From an uncultured Verrucomicrobiota bacterium (GTDB lineage: Bacteria; Verrucomicrobiota; Verrucomicrobiia; Opitutales; Opitutaceae): a stretch of DNA of 10,226 bases. Position numbers and translations under genes: made by a program. The notes under the pieces are model-generated. The model ran no database searches. It was not told the DNA's origin and worked only from the letters and a program-made list of their open reading frames with translations. The stretch is taken from positions 1-10,226 of the forward strand of contig CAIXIZ010000300.1 of NCBI GenBank assembly GCA_903919625.1, read 5' to 3'. This document shows positions 1-6,697 of this stretch, in pieces. Numbering within the stretch: the stretch's first letter is position 1; each line of letters starts with the position of its first letter.

Positions 1-2
1 AA

Positions 3-1019
3 CTATCCCAGCCCATCGCCTGCGTTCTGATGGCCGCCCTCTGCCTGCTCGCCAGTTGCTCCAAGCCGTCCGCCCCGCCAACCGGCCCCGCCACTCCTGC
101 GACCCAGGCCAAGATCAGGCTGGGCTTTCTGGTGAAGCAGCCGGAGGAGCCGTGGTTCCAATACGAATGGAAGGGCGCCGAATCCGCCGCCGCCAAATAT
201 GGCTTCGAACTTATCAAGATCGGTGTGCCGGACGGCGAGAAGGCGCTTACTGCCATCGACAGCCTCGCGGCCAATGGCGCACAGGGCTTCGTCATCTGCA
301 CCCCCGATGTGCATCTGGGGCCCGCCATTGTGGCGAAGGCCAAGGCGGCAAGGCTCAGGCTCATCACGGTGGACGACCGTTTCGTTGGTGCTGACGGCAT
401 GTTTCTGACCGATGTGCCCTACCTGGGCATGTCGGCGACCAAGATCGGTGAGCTGTCCGGACGCACCTTGGACGCAGAGATGCGGCGCCGCAGCTGGGAC
501 GCCGCCGATACCGCCGCGTGCATCGTGACCTTTGAAGAGCTCGGCACGGCCCACGAACGCACCGAGGGGATCATTTCCGCGCTCAAAGCCGCGGGGTTCC
601 CTTCCGACCGGATCTTCACCGCCCCGCAGAAAACCACGGACATCCCGGGCGGGTTCGACGCGGCCAACGCGCTGCTCGCCCGGAAAACCGGCATGAAGAA
701 CTGGCTGGTCGCCGGGATGAACGACACCGCCACACTCGGTGCCGTGCGGGCGACCGAGGGGAACGGCTTCAGGGCGGCCAACGTCATCGGCGTCGGCATC
801 AACGGCACGGACTGCGTCGATGAGCTCCGCAAGTCCGGTGCCACCGGCTTCTACGGCTCCATCTACGCCTCGGCGCCGCAGGAGGGCTATCGCACGGCTG
901 AAATGCTCTACCTCTGGGTGAAGGACGGCACCGCGCCGCCACCCGACACCCGGACCGACGGGCGGCTGATCAACCGCGAGAATTTCGAGCAAATCCTCAA
1001 GGCCGAAGGCATTTTATAG
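3..1019 (+). CDS. araF: L-arabinose ABC transporter substrate-binding lipoprotein (AraF), 5' partial
   Basis: Binds L-arabinose outside the inner membrane and hands it to an AraG/AraH-type ABC importer. The first Met in the window is at 30, but the frame stays open to the left edge and that Met leaves no basic n-region for the signal peptide, so the true start is probably upstream. Counting from the Met at 30, the hydrophobic stretch ends in a lipobox, Leu-Ala-Ser-Cys10, predicting a lipid-anchored protein, unlike soluble E. coli AraF. After a Pro/Ala/Thr-rich linker the mature domain follows E. coli AraF closely. The known sugar contacts are all present: Lys36, Glu40 and Trp42 in VKQPEEPWF, Asp115-Asp116 in TVDDRF, Arg177 in TAHERT, Met230-Asn231 in GMND, and Asn258 in GING. 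The usual next genes, araG and araH, do not follow; the next clear gene is a GH27 glycosidase. Residue correspondence is recalled from the family. Very confident of family and substrate, less so of the start. Confidence 0.93.
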   Translation, partial: LSQPIACVLMAALCLLASCSKPSAPPTGPATPATQAKIRLGFLVKQPEEPWFQYEWKGAESAAAKYGFELIKIGVPDGEKALTAIDSLAANGAQGFVICTPDVHLGPAIVAKAKAARLRLITVDDRFVGADGMFLTDVPYLGMSATKIGELSGRTLDAEMRRRSWDAADTAACIVTFEELGTAHERTEGIISALKAAGFPSDRIFTAPQKTTDIPGGFDAANALLARKTGMKNWLVAGMNDTATLGAVRATEGNGFRAANVIGVGINGTDCVDELRKSGATGFYGSIYASAPQEGYRTAEMLYLWVKDGTAPPPDTRTDGRLINRENFEQILKAEGIL

Positions 1020-1028
1020 CAGGAGCCC

Positions 1029-1199
1029 ATGTCCACCGCTGCCCTCAGTCCGCCGACGCTGGGAAGACAGTTGTCCGCAGCGGTATTTCCAGCAAATGTG
1101 TCCGACGGGGCGTCTCATCTGCGACGGCGTGCGGAGCCCGATCTCACTCGCTTGGTTCCAATCCAGCTGGCGTTCCAATCCCGACCTTTTGCACAATGA
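1029..1199 (+). CDS. possible 56-codon ORF coupled to GH27 gene (doubtful)
   Basis: A short frame starts 9 bases after the araF stop. It has AGGAG at 1021-1025, three bases before its ATG, a close but usable spacing. Its TGA (1197-1199) overlaps the ATG of the GH27 gene (1196-1198) as ATGA, the classic arrangement for translational coupling. The peptide begins MSTAALSPPTLGRQL and ends in SRPFAQ; it has no signal peptide, membrane segment or domain that I recognise. Against it, 32 of its 56 third codon positions are G or C, well below the strongly GC3-biased genes around it. It may be a coupling leader, the remnant of a lost operon gene, or chance. Confidence 0.25.
   Translation: MSTAALSPPTLGRQLSAAVFPANVSDGASHLRRRAEPDLTRLVPIQLAFQSRPFAQ
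1035..1084 (+). repeat. 8-bp inverted repeat after araF
   Basis: ACCGCTGC at 1035-1042 is perfectly complementary to GCAGCGGT at 1077-1084, with a 34-base loop, starting 15 bases after the araF stop. No T-tract follows (ATTTCC only), so this is at best a weak terminator or an mRNA-stabilising hairpin separating araF from the GH27 message. Confidence 0.25.
1155..1181 (+). repeat. 10-bp direct repeat just upstream of the GH27 gene
   Basis: GTTCCAATCC occurs at 1155-1164 and again at 1172-1181, separated by AGCTGGC, a 17-base period. The second copy ends 14 bases before the GH27 ATG. A perfect tandem decamer here could be a regulator site or a local duplication; which one cannot be told from sequence alone. 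Confidence 0.5.
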
Positions 1200-2671
1200 A
1201 CAATTTCAAATTGGGGTGGCTGGTTGTGGCCTTCCTGACCGTGCCGGCTGTTACCAACGCCGCATCGTCGGCCAGTAGTGTGACGGAGCGCCTGCCGCCT
1301 TCCACTCCGGCCATTCCGACCCCAGCGTTCTATTCCTGGGCCCAGACACCCCCCATGGGCTGGAACAGCTGGGATTGCTTTGCCACGACCGTCACCGAGG
1401 CGCAGGTCCGCGTCCATGCCGACATCATGGCCGACAAGCTCCTTCCGCATGGCTGGAACCTGCTCACCGTGGACATCCAATGGTATGAGCCCGGCGCTAC
1501 GAGCATGAACTACCGGGGTAATGCCTACCTGCTCCCGGCCGAGCAGCGGCGCTACCGGGGCGTTGCGGAGCTGGCGATGGACAGTTACGGCCGCCTGTTG
1601 CCGGCCGAAAACCGTTTTTCTTCCGCCAGCGGTGGGGCGGGCTTCAAGCCTCTGGCCGATTACGCCCATGCAAAGGGGCTGAAGTTCGGCATCCACCTGA
1701 TGCGCGGGATCCCGCGCCAGGCTGCCGCCCTCAACACACCCATCAAAGGCACGCCGTATCACGCCGCCGACATCGCCGACCGGGTCAATATCTGCTCGTG
1801 GAATCCGGACATGTGGGGTGTGGACATGACCAAGCCCGGTGCGCAGGAATACTACGACTCGGTCTTTGCCCTCGTCGCTTCGTGGGGCGTGGATTTCGTA
1901 AAAGTGGACGACCTCAGCCGTCCATATGTGCGCAACGAGCCCGAAGTCGAGGCGATCCGGAAGGCGATCGACCGGAGCGGCCGCGCCATTGTCCTCAGCC
2001 TTTCGCCCGGCGCGACCGACCTTGCCGCCGCCGCCCATGTGCAGGGCCATGCCAACCTCTGGCGCATCAGCGACGACTTTTGGGACCGCTGGCCGCTGCT
2101 GATGGCACAGTTCGGGCGGCTTTGCCAATGGAGCGAGACTGCGCCCGCCGGTCCCGGCCACTGGCCGGATGCCGACATGCTGCCGCTCGGCACGCTCGAG
2201 CAGGGCAAACGCCAGACCCGCTTCACGCCGGACGAGCAGATCACGATGCTCACGCTCTGGAGCATTGCGCGTTCACCGCTTATCCTCGGCGCCGACCTCA
2301 CCAAACTCGACGCCGACACGCTGGCGCTCATCACCAACGATGAGGTTATCGCCGTTAATCAGGCGGGCGGTCAAGGCCGCCAGCTCTTTGACCATGACGG
2401 TCTCATCGCCTGGCGCTCCGAGGCGCCCGACGGCAGCTGCTATCTCGCCCTGTTCAATACCCGGAACGTGCCGACCGGAGACAATGTCCGCCCCGCCTCC
2501 GGTGCCCCGGTCGAGGTGAAGCTCGCCGAACTCGGGATCGCCGTTTCGGTCCGGATCCGCGACCTGTGGAAGCGGCAGGATCTGGACTCCGCCGCGGTGG
2601 CCGACGGCAGGTTCGGCCCACGGATCAACTGGCACGGAGCCGGACTTTACCGTCTCACGCCAATAAAATGA
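1196..2671 (+). CDS. secreted GH27 glycosidase, alpha-galactosidase or beta-L-arabinopyranosidase
   Basis: Retaining exo-glycosidase of family GH27, 491 aa, acting outside the cytoplasm on terminal galactose or L-arabinopyranose of side chains. Residues 1-22 form a signal peptide (basic Lys5, hydrophobic core, likely cut after TNA). The family N-terminal motif PPMGWNSWD is at 52-60. The nucleophile is Asp238 in WGVDFVKVDD, and the acid/base by alignment to human alpha-galactosidase is Asp294 in WRISDDFW. The C-terminal region from about 390 is a beta-sandwich-like domain. The usual Asp-Asp-Cys-Trp sugar-binding motif reads Asp93-Ile94-Gln95-Trp96; the second Asp is the one that contacts C6-OH of galactose. 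An Ile there is recalled as the hallmark of a Streptomyces beta-L-arabinopyranosidase. With araF next door, arabinose release is the more attractive reading. No Shine-Dalgarno precedes the ATG. Family certain; substrate open. Confidence 0.92.
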   Translation: MNNFKLGWLVVAFLTVPAVTNAASSASSVTERLPPSTPAIPTPAFYSWAQTPPMGWNSWDCFATTVTEAQVRVHADIMADKLLPHGWNLLTVDIQWYEPGATSMNYRGNAYLLPAEQRRYRGVAELAMDSYGRLLPAENRFSSASGGAGFKPLADYAHAKGLKFGIHLMRGIPRQAAALNTPIKGTPYHAADIADRVNICSWNPDMWGVDMTKPGAQEYYDSVFALVASWGVDFVKVDDLSRPYVRNEPEVEAIRKAIDRSGRAIVLSLSPGATDLAAAAHVQGHANLWRISDDFWDRWPLLMAQFGRLCQWSETAPAGPGHWPDADMLPLGTLEQGKRQTRFTPDEQITMLTLWSIARSPLILGADLTKLDADTLALITNDEVIAVNQAGGQGRQLFDHDGLIAWRSEAPDGSCYLALFNTRNVPTGDNVRPASGAPVEVKLAELGIAVSVRIRDLWKRQDLDSAAVADGRFGPRINWHGAGLYRLTPIK

Positions 2672-2673
2672 AA

Positions 2674-2703
2674 TCCGGTGATACCGGAAGCTTCGAGCCG
2701 AAG
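2674..2703 (+). terminator. two small tandem hairpins after the GH27 gene
   Basis: Two bases after the GH27 stop, TCCGGT (2674-2679) pairs with ACCGGA (2683-2688) around GAT. It is followed at once by CTTCG (2691-2695) pairing with CGAAG (2699-2703) around AGC. The sequence after is GTTTGATG, not a proper U-tract, so intrinsic termination is uncertain. Placement directly behind a gene that faces a convergent neighbour makes a 3'-end role plausible. Confidence 0.35.
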
Positions 2704-2745
2704 GTTTGATGCTCCTGGGGCAGGCAATGCCGGTGATGGAGCTGG

Positions 2746-2829
2746 CCGACAACTGAACCAGAGTGGACGCCCGCCGGTTGCCCTCCACCCTCGGTTCAAG
2801 CGTGACCGGCAAACCGCATAAGTTGTCGG
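2746..2829. repeat. 9-bp inverted repeat in the convergent intergenic region
   Basis: CCGACAACT at 2746-2754 is the exact reverse complement of AGTTGTCGG at 2821-2829. Inside it, GAACC (2755-2759) can continue the helix by pairing with GGTTC (2793-2797), leaving a bulge. The right arm ends 2 bases from the GH28 stop, so the fold would lie at the 3' ends of both converging transcripts. Such repeats arise by chance a few times per 10 kb at this spacing. Confidence 0.3.
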
Positions 2830-2831
2830 TC

Positions 2832-4232
2832 TTAGGTGCCCGGGGCGGCGCCGCGCGGACCGCGGGCCCCGCCAGCCGCACCGCGCGCATTGCCCGGCGG
2901 CGGGTCCACCGGAGCGGCGATGGCCGCGGCGCCTTCCAAGCCGGAGCCCAGCACATTCACGATTCCCAGCAACGGGCCGGTCAGGCCGGTGAGCCTGATG
3001 CCGCGCAGCTCGACGCCGGTCATGTTGGCCAGCGTGATGCCACTTGTGCAGGTGCCGGTGAGGTTCACCAGCGAGAGGCCCTGGACCGGCTGCAAGGCGG
3101 AAACCTGCGTGGCCTGGACGAGGGTGGTGCAGCTGACGCGGACATTGGAGAATGCGAGATGGCGGGCAAAGGGATAACCCACCAGCCCTTCCACCGGATC
3201 ATCCGCGGTGCTGGTGTTGCCACCGGAGGTCAGGTTGATGCGGAGGAAAGTGAGCGCCGCGACCTCGAGGTCGTCGCCCGAAATATTTTCGTTGCCGCCC
3301 GCGCGTCCAATCCGGGTCTTGAGGTAGATGGCCTGGGAGCGCAGGGCGGACAGCTTGCAATGCTCCATCCGCACATTGCGGACACCGCCAGAAGTCTCGC
3401 TGCCAATGCCCAGGCAGGCGAAGGTGCGGTCGGTGAGCGTGCAACCCGTGATCAGGATGTTCTCACATGGCTTGCCGAGGCGGGCGCCGTCCATGCCGCG
3501 GCCGGACTTGAGGCTGATGCTGTCGTCGCCGGTGGTGACGGTGCAGCCCTCAATCCGGACGTTTTTGCAAGAATCAACATCGATGCCATCACGGTCGCCC
3601 GTGATGCCAACATTTTTGATCACCATGCCGGTGCAGTAGGTGGGATGGGTGGCCCAGTTGCCACCCTGCACAACCGAGAAACCTTCCCAGCGGACATCGG
3701 TGCAGGAGATCGGCTCAAGGACGACCGGATTGCGCAGACCGTCGGGCCCGTTCGTCCCGCCGGGGACACCGGCGATGCGGCCGGGACCGACGATTCCGGT
3801 ATGATCGACATTGGCGGCGTAAATGAGACCGCGCCGACCCTGCTGCCAGCGGCCTTCCCAGCGGACATCAATCACCGGATAGTCGGCCAGGTCGGGGCTG
3901 CCCCGGAGTGTGGCGTCGGGCTCCAGCCGTACATAAGTCCGGTTGCCGAGCTGAATGCTGCCAATCAGATAAGTTCCCGCCGGGACAAGGACATCGCCGC
4001 CGCCGTTGACCGCGCAAATGTCGAGGGCCTTTTGGAAGGCGGCAGTGTCTTTGGTGGCGCCATCGCCCACGGCACCAAAAGCACGGACGTTGTAAGTGGA
4101 TTTCGCCACCGCGGGCGCATAGGGCGGCGGACTTGGGGGCACCTCGGCGAGCCAGGCGGCGGTTTCGGCGGCGCAGGTGCGGCCAGCCTGCAAAAACACC
4201 AGGGTAAAAATGAGGCGGTGCCGAAGGGTCAT
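2832..4232 (-). CDS. secreted GH28 polygalacturonase-like glycoside hydrolase
   Basis: Predicted to hydrolyse galacturonan or rhamnogalacturonan backbones outside the cytoplasm; right-handed beta-helix of family GH28, 466 aa, a usual length. I start at the ATG at 4232 (MTLRHRLIFTLVFLQAG), which gives a good signal peptide cut near residue 22; a longer frame to 4541 only reads back through the CE15 gene. The family entry motif NVRAFGAVGDG is at 48-58. The catalytic region holds Asp213, Asp215 and Asp218 in GDRDGIDVD and Asp236-Asp237 in TTGDDS. GIGSETSGG at 275-283 stands where GHG occurs, and KTRIGR (305-310) is the RIK-type substrate-binding segment. Residues from about 441 are a Pro/Gly/Ala/Arg-rich tail with no globular character. 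The gene lies 58 bases behind CE15 on the same strand, probably one operon. Exo/endo mode and exact substrate cannot be told. Confidence 0.93.
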   Translation of the reverse strand: MTLRHRLIFTLVFLQAGRTCAAETAAWLAEVPPSPPPYAPAVAKSTYNVRAFGAVGDGATKDTAAFQKALDICAVNGGGDVLVPAGTYLIGSIQLGNRTYVRLEPDATLRGSPDLADYPVIDVRWEGRWQQGRRGLIYAANVDHTGIVGPGRIAGVPGGTNGPDGLRNPVVLEPISCTDVRWEGFSVVQGGNWATHPTYCTGMVIKNVGITGDRDGIDVDSCKNVRIEGCTVTTGDDSISLKSGRGMDGARLGKPCENILITGCTLTDRTFACLGIGSETSGGVRNVRMEHCKLSALRSQAIYLKTRIGRAGGNENISGDDLEVAALTFLRINLTSGGNTSTADDPVEGLVGYPFARHLAFSNVRVSCTTLVQATQVSALQPVQGLSLVNLTGTCTSGITLANMTGVELRGIRLTGLTGPLLGIVNVLGSGLEGAAAIAAPVDPPPGNARGAAGGARGPRGAAPGT

Positions 4233-4290
4233 GATGGCGACATGAGTAAAAAGAAGTCCGGAAATAAAACACCAAATAGGGTCCGATTCC

Positions 4291-5748
4291 TCATTTGCCG
4301 GCGGGCGCAGCCGGAGCCGCAGCGGCCGATAAACCGGCGGGGAACTGGTCGAACGGCCGGGAGATTTTTTTGCCAAGCAGGTTTTGGTCCGCGAAGGCCA
4401 GCATCGCCTCCCAGTCCTCGTTGGTGAAGGCGTGGGCGTGGTTTGCGTAGTTGACGCCGAGCCGGTCGGTTGCGCCGAGCAGCGCAAATACCGGCTGCAC
4501 CGCCAGCCACGACGCCCGGACAGCCGGCGCGAAGGAGACATTGTCGGTCAGGCCCTCCAGCGCGATGACGGCGCGCGGGGCAATGAGGGCAAGATACCAG
4601 TGCGTGTCGAACGGCAGCTTCTCGGTCTGGCCCCAGAACTCGTGGAGGTTGGGCGACCACCAGTTCGGGTATTTTTTCTCCATCAGGTCGAGGCTCTCGC
4701 TCGCGCCGCTGCCTTTCATGCTGAAGCGGTAGGCGCCGATGCCGCCGCCGCCGGTCACCACGGGCGCCGTCAGCGCGATCCGGTCGTCAAAGGCGCCGGC
4801 AACGAGGGCCGACTTGCCGGTGCGCGACACTCCGGTGACGATAATTTTGGCTTTGTCGACGACGGCGTCGGTTTCAAGGTAGTCAATGATGCGCGAGACG
4901 CCCCACGCCCAGCCGCGCAGCAGGCCCCAGTCGTAGTTGGGATAGGCGGGATAAAAGCTCGTGTTACGGTAGGCCCAGCTGCCGTCGGCGTTGCGCAGGG
5001 TGGTGTCCTCGCCGCAGTCGTTGTTGTTGAAGAGCACCACCGCGAAGCCGTGCGCGAGCGGAGTGGCGTTGGTCCGCGCGAGCGTGTCGGCTGGGTTGCC
5101 GCCGGTTCCGCCCCGGCCGCCGCGTGCACCCGGTGCTCCGCCGGCTGCGGGCGTGGCGGTTCCACCGGGGGCGGCAGGCGGTCCGCCCCGGCCGACCAGC
5201 ATCAGCACATCCTCGCCTCGGCCTTGGTTGGGTCCGTTGCCTTGCCGGGGGACAGCCGTACCGCCCGGCGGCGTGTTGCCAGGTGAGATAACCGCGGGGA
5301 ACGGCCCCGCGCTTGTGGGAGCAAGGAGGCCGATGTCGAAGCCGAGCTTTTCCTCCGGCCCGAAAGACAGGTGGATGAGACGATAGCGCGCAGTGCCGTC
5401 GGCCGACACTTGTGAGGAAAGCTCCCTGCCCTTGACGTTGCCGGGCGGTGGCGGAGCCTGGCCGACCGCGTAATATTCCAGGATGCGGCGGATTTCCTCG
5501 CGGCGTTTTAGCCACTGCGCCGGAGTGGTGATCTTGGTGCCGTCGTTCATCGTGAGCGCGTCGGGCATTTCCGGGTGGACGGGCAGTTCGCCCACGCCCG
5601 GCAGCCTGCCGAGCGGGGTATTGATCGGCGGAAGAGGGATCTCCCTGGGATCCGGTCCGTCAGCCGGTGCGGCTGTTTGGGCGAAGGCCAGACCGGTGGC
5701 GAGGAAGACAGGCAGGGCAAGGCTGAGGCGGGACAGGGGAGGCTTCAT
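4291..5748 (-). CDS. CE15 glucuronoyl esterase-like secreted alpha/beta hydrolase
   Basis: Predicted to cleave esters of uronic acids (4-O-methyl-glucuronoyl or related) on cell-wall polymers; 485 aa. The ATG at 5748 gives a signal peptide ending AFAQ at 21-24; the frame extends further but only by a TTG start with a charged leader. An N-terminal segment (about 60-130) typical of bacterial CE15 contains the WLKRREEIRRILEYY helix. The nucleophile is Ser308 in GVSRTGK, the CE15 form of the elbow. The likely catalytic His is His439 in NHAHAFTNEDW. The Glu often found in the Gly-rich strand after the nucleophile is not seen (VVTGGGGIG, 331-337), so Asp402 in LTDN is my candidate acid. Residues about 187-219 are a Gly/Ala/Pro/Arg-rich low-complexity insert. 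The C-terminus is Ala/Pro-rich. It lies between the small secreted protein gene (63 bases) and GH28 (58 bases). Family likely; substrate unknown. Confidence 0.85.
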   Translation of the reverse strand: MKPPLSRLSLALPVFLATGLAFAQTAAPADGPDPREIPLPPINTPLGRLPGVGELPVHPEMPDALTMNDGTKITTPAQWLKRREEIRRILEYYAVGQAPPPPGNVKGRELSSQVSADGTARYRLIHLSFGPEEKLGFDIGLLAPTSAGPFPAVISPGNTPPGGTAVPRQGNGPNQGRGEDVLMLVGRGGPPAAPGGTATPAAGGAPGARGGRGGTGGNPADTLARTNATPLAHGFAVVLFNNNDCGEDTTLRNADGSWAYRNTSFYPAYPNYDWGLLRGWAWGVSRIIDYLETDAVVDKAKIIVTGVSRTGKSALVAGAFDDRIALTAPVVTGGGGIGAYRFSMKGSGASESLDLMEKKYPNWWSPNLHEFWGQTEKLPFDTHWYLALIAPRAVIALEGLTDNVSFAPAVRASWLAVQPVFALLGATDRLGVNYANHAHAFTNEDWEAMLAFADQNLLGKKISRPFDQFPAGLSAAAAPAAPAGK

Positions 5749-5811
5749 GGGACATCGTTGGGATGGGGCCGGCGGCTGTTCATGGGCATGGACTGAGGCG
5801 CGTACCAAGCC

Positions 5812-6492
5812 CTATGGCTTGGCTGGTTGAATTTTGCCATTCCCGTTGAGCAACACGACGATGTTCCTGCCGTCGGAGGTGGGGGCATTTGCCATCAGGA
5901 TGATTTGGGCGCCGGGGTCCGAAGTTCTGAAACCGCTCCCCATATAGGAGTAGCCCATGATGGCCTGTTCGGGCGCTAAGCCGGTGAATAGATCCCCGCG
6001 GGGGGCATATTTGGGGAGCAGATCGGCAAGCTGAGCCGGGAACAAGCCATCGTGGTCGGAAGCATAGTGGATGCAGGCGGAACCGATCGCTTCGGCCCGC
6101 GCGAGGCGATCAAGGTTGGGGAGCAGGGCCTTCGCCTTATCCTTGTTCGTGGCTACGGCCAGCATCAGCTCGCGTCCGCCATAGAGCATGCCATCGCCGA
6201 CGGGCGTAAACATGGGAAGATTGGCGGCGGCTGGGGGCTGGGGCTCGTCGAGAGTGATCACGATCTTGCCATCGGCCGGGCGGGTCAGGTAATGACCGCT
6301 GTACAATTCGCCGCGTCCTGCATAAAGCAAAGTGTCAGTGCCGGTGAAGGTGAGGGAATACCCGCCATTCAACATCTCATATTTCACAAACATAAGCACC
6401 CGGGGAGTGGCCGGGGCGGCGTCCACCGCCCAGAGGGGAGAGAACGTCGCGAAGCAGATGAGAACGGCAAGAATGGGGCGGATCGATTTCAT
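5812..6492 (-). CDS. secreted protein with pseudopilin-like C-terminal half, function unknown
   Basis: 226 aa from the ATG at 6492; a GTG one codon upstream (6495) is a possible alternative. Residues 1-22 form a signal peptide (MKSIRPILAV..PLWA) with no prepilin-peptidase site. The middle (about 33-115) is beta-rich with no domain I recognise. Residues 128-223 resemble the C-terminal part of type II secretion G-like proteins common in verrucomicrobia and planctomycetes: a helix with ACIHYASDHDGLFP at 139-152 (compare the usual Y-x-x-D-x-x-G-x-x-P), ADLLPKY, then YSYMGSGFRTSDP at 181-193, and a final NGNGKI where DGHVE is usual. It lies between CE8 (205-base gap) and CE15 (63-base gap) on the same strand. 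Whether it serves the pectin genes is unknown. Existence likely; resemblance moderate. Confidence 0.75.
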   Translation of the reverse strand: MKSIRPILAVLICFATFSPLWAVDAAPATPRVLMFVKYEMLNGGYSLTFTGTDTLLYAGRGELYSGHYLTRPADGKIVITLDEPQPPAAANLPMFTPVGDGMLYGGRELMLAVATNKDKAKALLPNLDRLARAEAIGSACIHYASDHDGLFPAQLADLLPKYAPRGDLFTGLAPEQAIMGYSYMGSGFRTSDPGAQIILMANAPTSDGRNIVVLLNGNGKIQPAKP

Positions 6493-6697
6493 CACAAAAG
6501 CAGTCGCGCTGGGGCTGAACCGGGTGGAGCAGCCCTGAGGACCCTGGCCATGCGGGGTGACATGGCTCTACGAACCCCAAATTTATGACCTAGGCAACTC
6601 CAGAAGGCTCGCAGCATTACATGGGGCGGAAATTCCTTGCTCAGCTGGCCAGGATTTTAATGGAGATTCCATCGGACAATTTTTTCCAGGTTGGCCA
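6493..6697. other. intergenic gap between CE8 and the small secreted protein gene
   Basis: About 205 bases, the longest gene-free stretch here. Its right part is more A/T-rich than the genes (for example GGAAATTCC near 6629 and a run of six T at 6680-6685). I see no convincing terminator, RNA gene or Shine-Dalgarno; a promoter for the downstream minus-strand genes could sit here but no clear -10/-35 pair stood out. Confidence 0.4.

Noticed and set aside
1115..2161. 348-codon minus-strand frame over the GH27 gene
   Set aside because: Shadow of the GH27 gene; no signal peptide or domain.
2763..4427. 554-codon plus-strand frame antisense to the GH28 and CE15 genes
   Set aside because: Its translation has no recognisable domain and it mirrors a clear GH28 gene; long antisense frames are expected at this G+C.
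4233..4541. 103-residue N-terminal extension of the GH28 frame
   Set aside because: It reads through the CE15 coding sequence in another frame and would bury the signal peptide that begins at 4232.
4384..5286. 300-codon plus-strand frame over CE15
   Set aside because: Antisense to the CE15 nucleophile and central region; no family resemblance.
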